In this document: piece after piece, positions 52,894 to 53,072 of the stretch | How positions within the stretch are numbered: the first letter of the stretch is position 1 | Layout: the number at the start of each line of letters is the position of its first letter | Notes under the pieces: model-generated | Told to the model about the DNA's origin: nothing | Database searches by the model: none | The model's input: the letters and a program-made list of their open reading frames with translations, nothing else | Program-made: the position numbers and the translations under genes | Assembly (NCBI GenBank): GCA_900545265.1 | Contig: UQYI01000018.1 | Coordinates: forward strand, 1 to 53,072 | Reading direction: 5' to 3' | DNA length: 53,072 nucleotides | Origin: an uncultured Eubacteriales bacterium | GTDB lineage: Bacteria; Bacillota; Clostridia; Christensenellales; CAG-138

Positions 52894-53072
52894 TTACGCT
52901 CCTAACAAGCTCTGATCAAAGGCAAACAGTGCCTCGTTGATCTTGAAAATGTCATAGTCCCGCTGCATGATAAAGTATTCGATGATGACGTCGAACTTGC
53001 TGCTGGGGCTGAGAGCATAGCCCGCGCGGGCGATGAGGTCGCGGGTCTCCGGCAGGCTCAGCTCCAGCGCGA
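52894..53072 (-). CDS. C-terminus of a probable macro-domain protein (runs off the window)
   Basis: Only the last 58 residues are visible, including RDLIARAGYALSPSSKF and INEALFAFDQSLLGA. From memory this helical tail matches the C-terminal extension of macro-domain (ADP-ribose-binding) proteins from gut Firmicutes, but the macro domain itself lies outside. The neighbouring DraG-family and VWA genes fit. Without the missing part the call is inference. Confidence 0.5.
   Translation of the reverse strand, partial: ALELSLPETRDLIARAGYALSPSSKFDVIIEYFIMQRDYDIFKINEALFAFDQSLLGA

Overview
This window is a chromosomal segment of a GC-rich (roughly 58 percent by eye) anaerobic Firmicute, most likely a Clostridia member near the Oscillospirales. 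The evidence is the gene order rpoB-rpoC-rpsL-rpsG-fusA-tuf, a holB-ricT pair, an RNF complex in the clostridial order rnfCDGEAB, a two-gene SufC/SufB Fe-S system, a T-box riboswitch, and two genes of sporulation-associated families (an RsfA-like Myb regulator and YtxC). Genes use the standard bacterial code with AGGAGG-type ribosome binding sites.

Layout. 1-11,342 (minus): rpoB, rpoC, a zinc-ribbon membrane protein of unknown function, rpsL, rpsG, fusA and the start of tuf. 11,400-16,460: a divergent Myb-like regulator, a GNAT acetyltransferase, an operon of a small membrane protein with holB and ricT, and a CBS-domain protein. 17,071-19,392 (minus): nicotinamidase-like hydrolase, nadE, galE. 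19,570-22,069 (minus): ArsR sensor, free-standing HMA protein and Zn/Cd P-type ATPase. 22,275-23,322 (plus): an isolated endolysin-holin pair. 23,476-25,128 (minus): sufC-sufB. 25,527-31,398 (minus): rnfCDGEAB, then a NusG-II-domain protein and a Gx transporter. 31,930-34,853 (plus): Met T-box and metNIQ. 35,062-36,249 (plus): DUF4190-like protein and lgt. 36,689-40,981 (minus): dnaX-ybaB-recR, and asnS. 41,116-43,720 (plus): YugP-like protease, rsmA, M42 peptidase. 44,132-49,208 (minus): a leader peptide gene with terminator, then the branched-chain amino acid transporter livJHMGF. 49,422-50,153 (plus): ytxC. 50,653-53,072 (minus): an accessory cassette with a broken ADP-ribosylglycohydrolase, a VWA protein, an ArsC/Spx-like protein, an acidic unknown, and the C-terminus of a probable macro-domain protein.

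Most notable. (1) Four intergenic copies of a compact element fold, on paper, into a near-perfect four-way junction: an outer stem enclosing three hairpins, next to a GTATAC box. Copies A (25,350), B (31,694) and C (36,483) are close in sequence. Copy D (43,823, inverted) shares architecture but little sequence. I do not recognise it as a named repeat or RNA family. (2) The liv operon is preceded by a 48-codon reading frame whose end is crowded with Val/Ile/Leu codons, followed by a strong terminator and a candidate antiterminator strand beside the stop codon. This suggests ilv-like leader-peptide attenuation in a Firmicute. (3) The membrane protein-holB-ricT operon has a consensus promoter placed so that the mRNA would be leaderless. 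(4) The rpoB promoter and a divergent promoter for the Myb-like regulator overlap at their -10 boxes, with two direct repeats in the regulator's leader.
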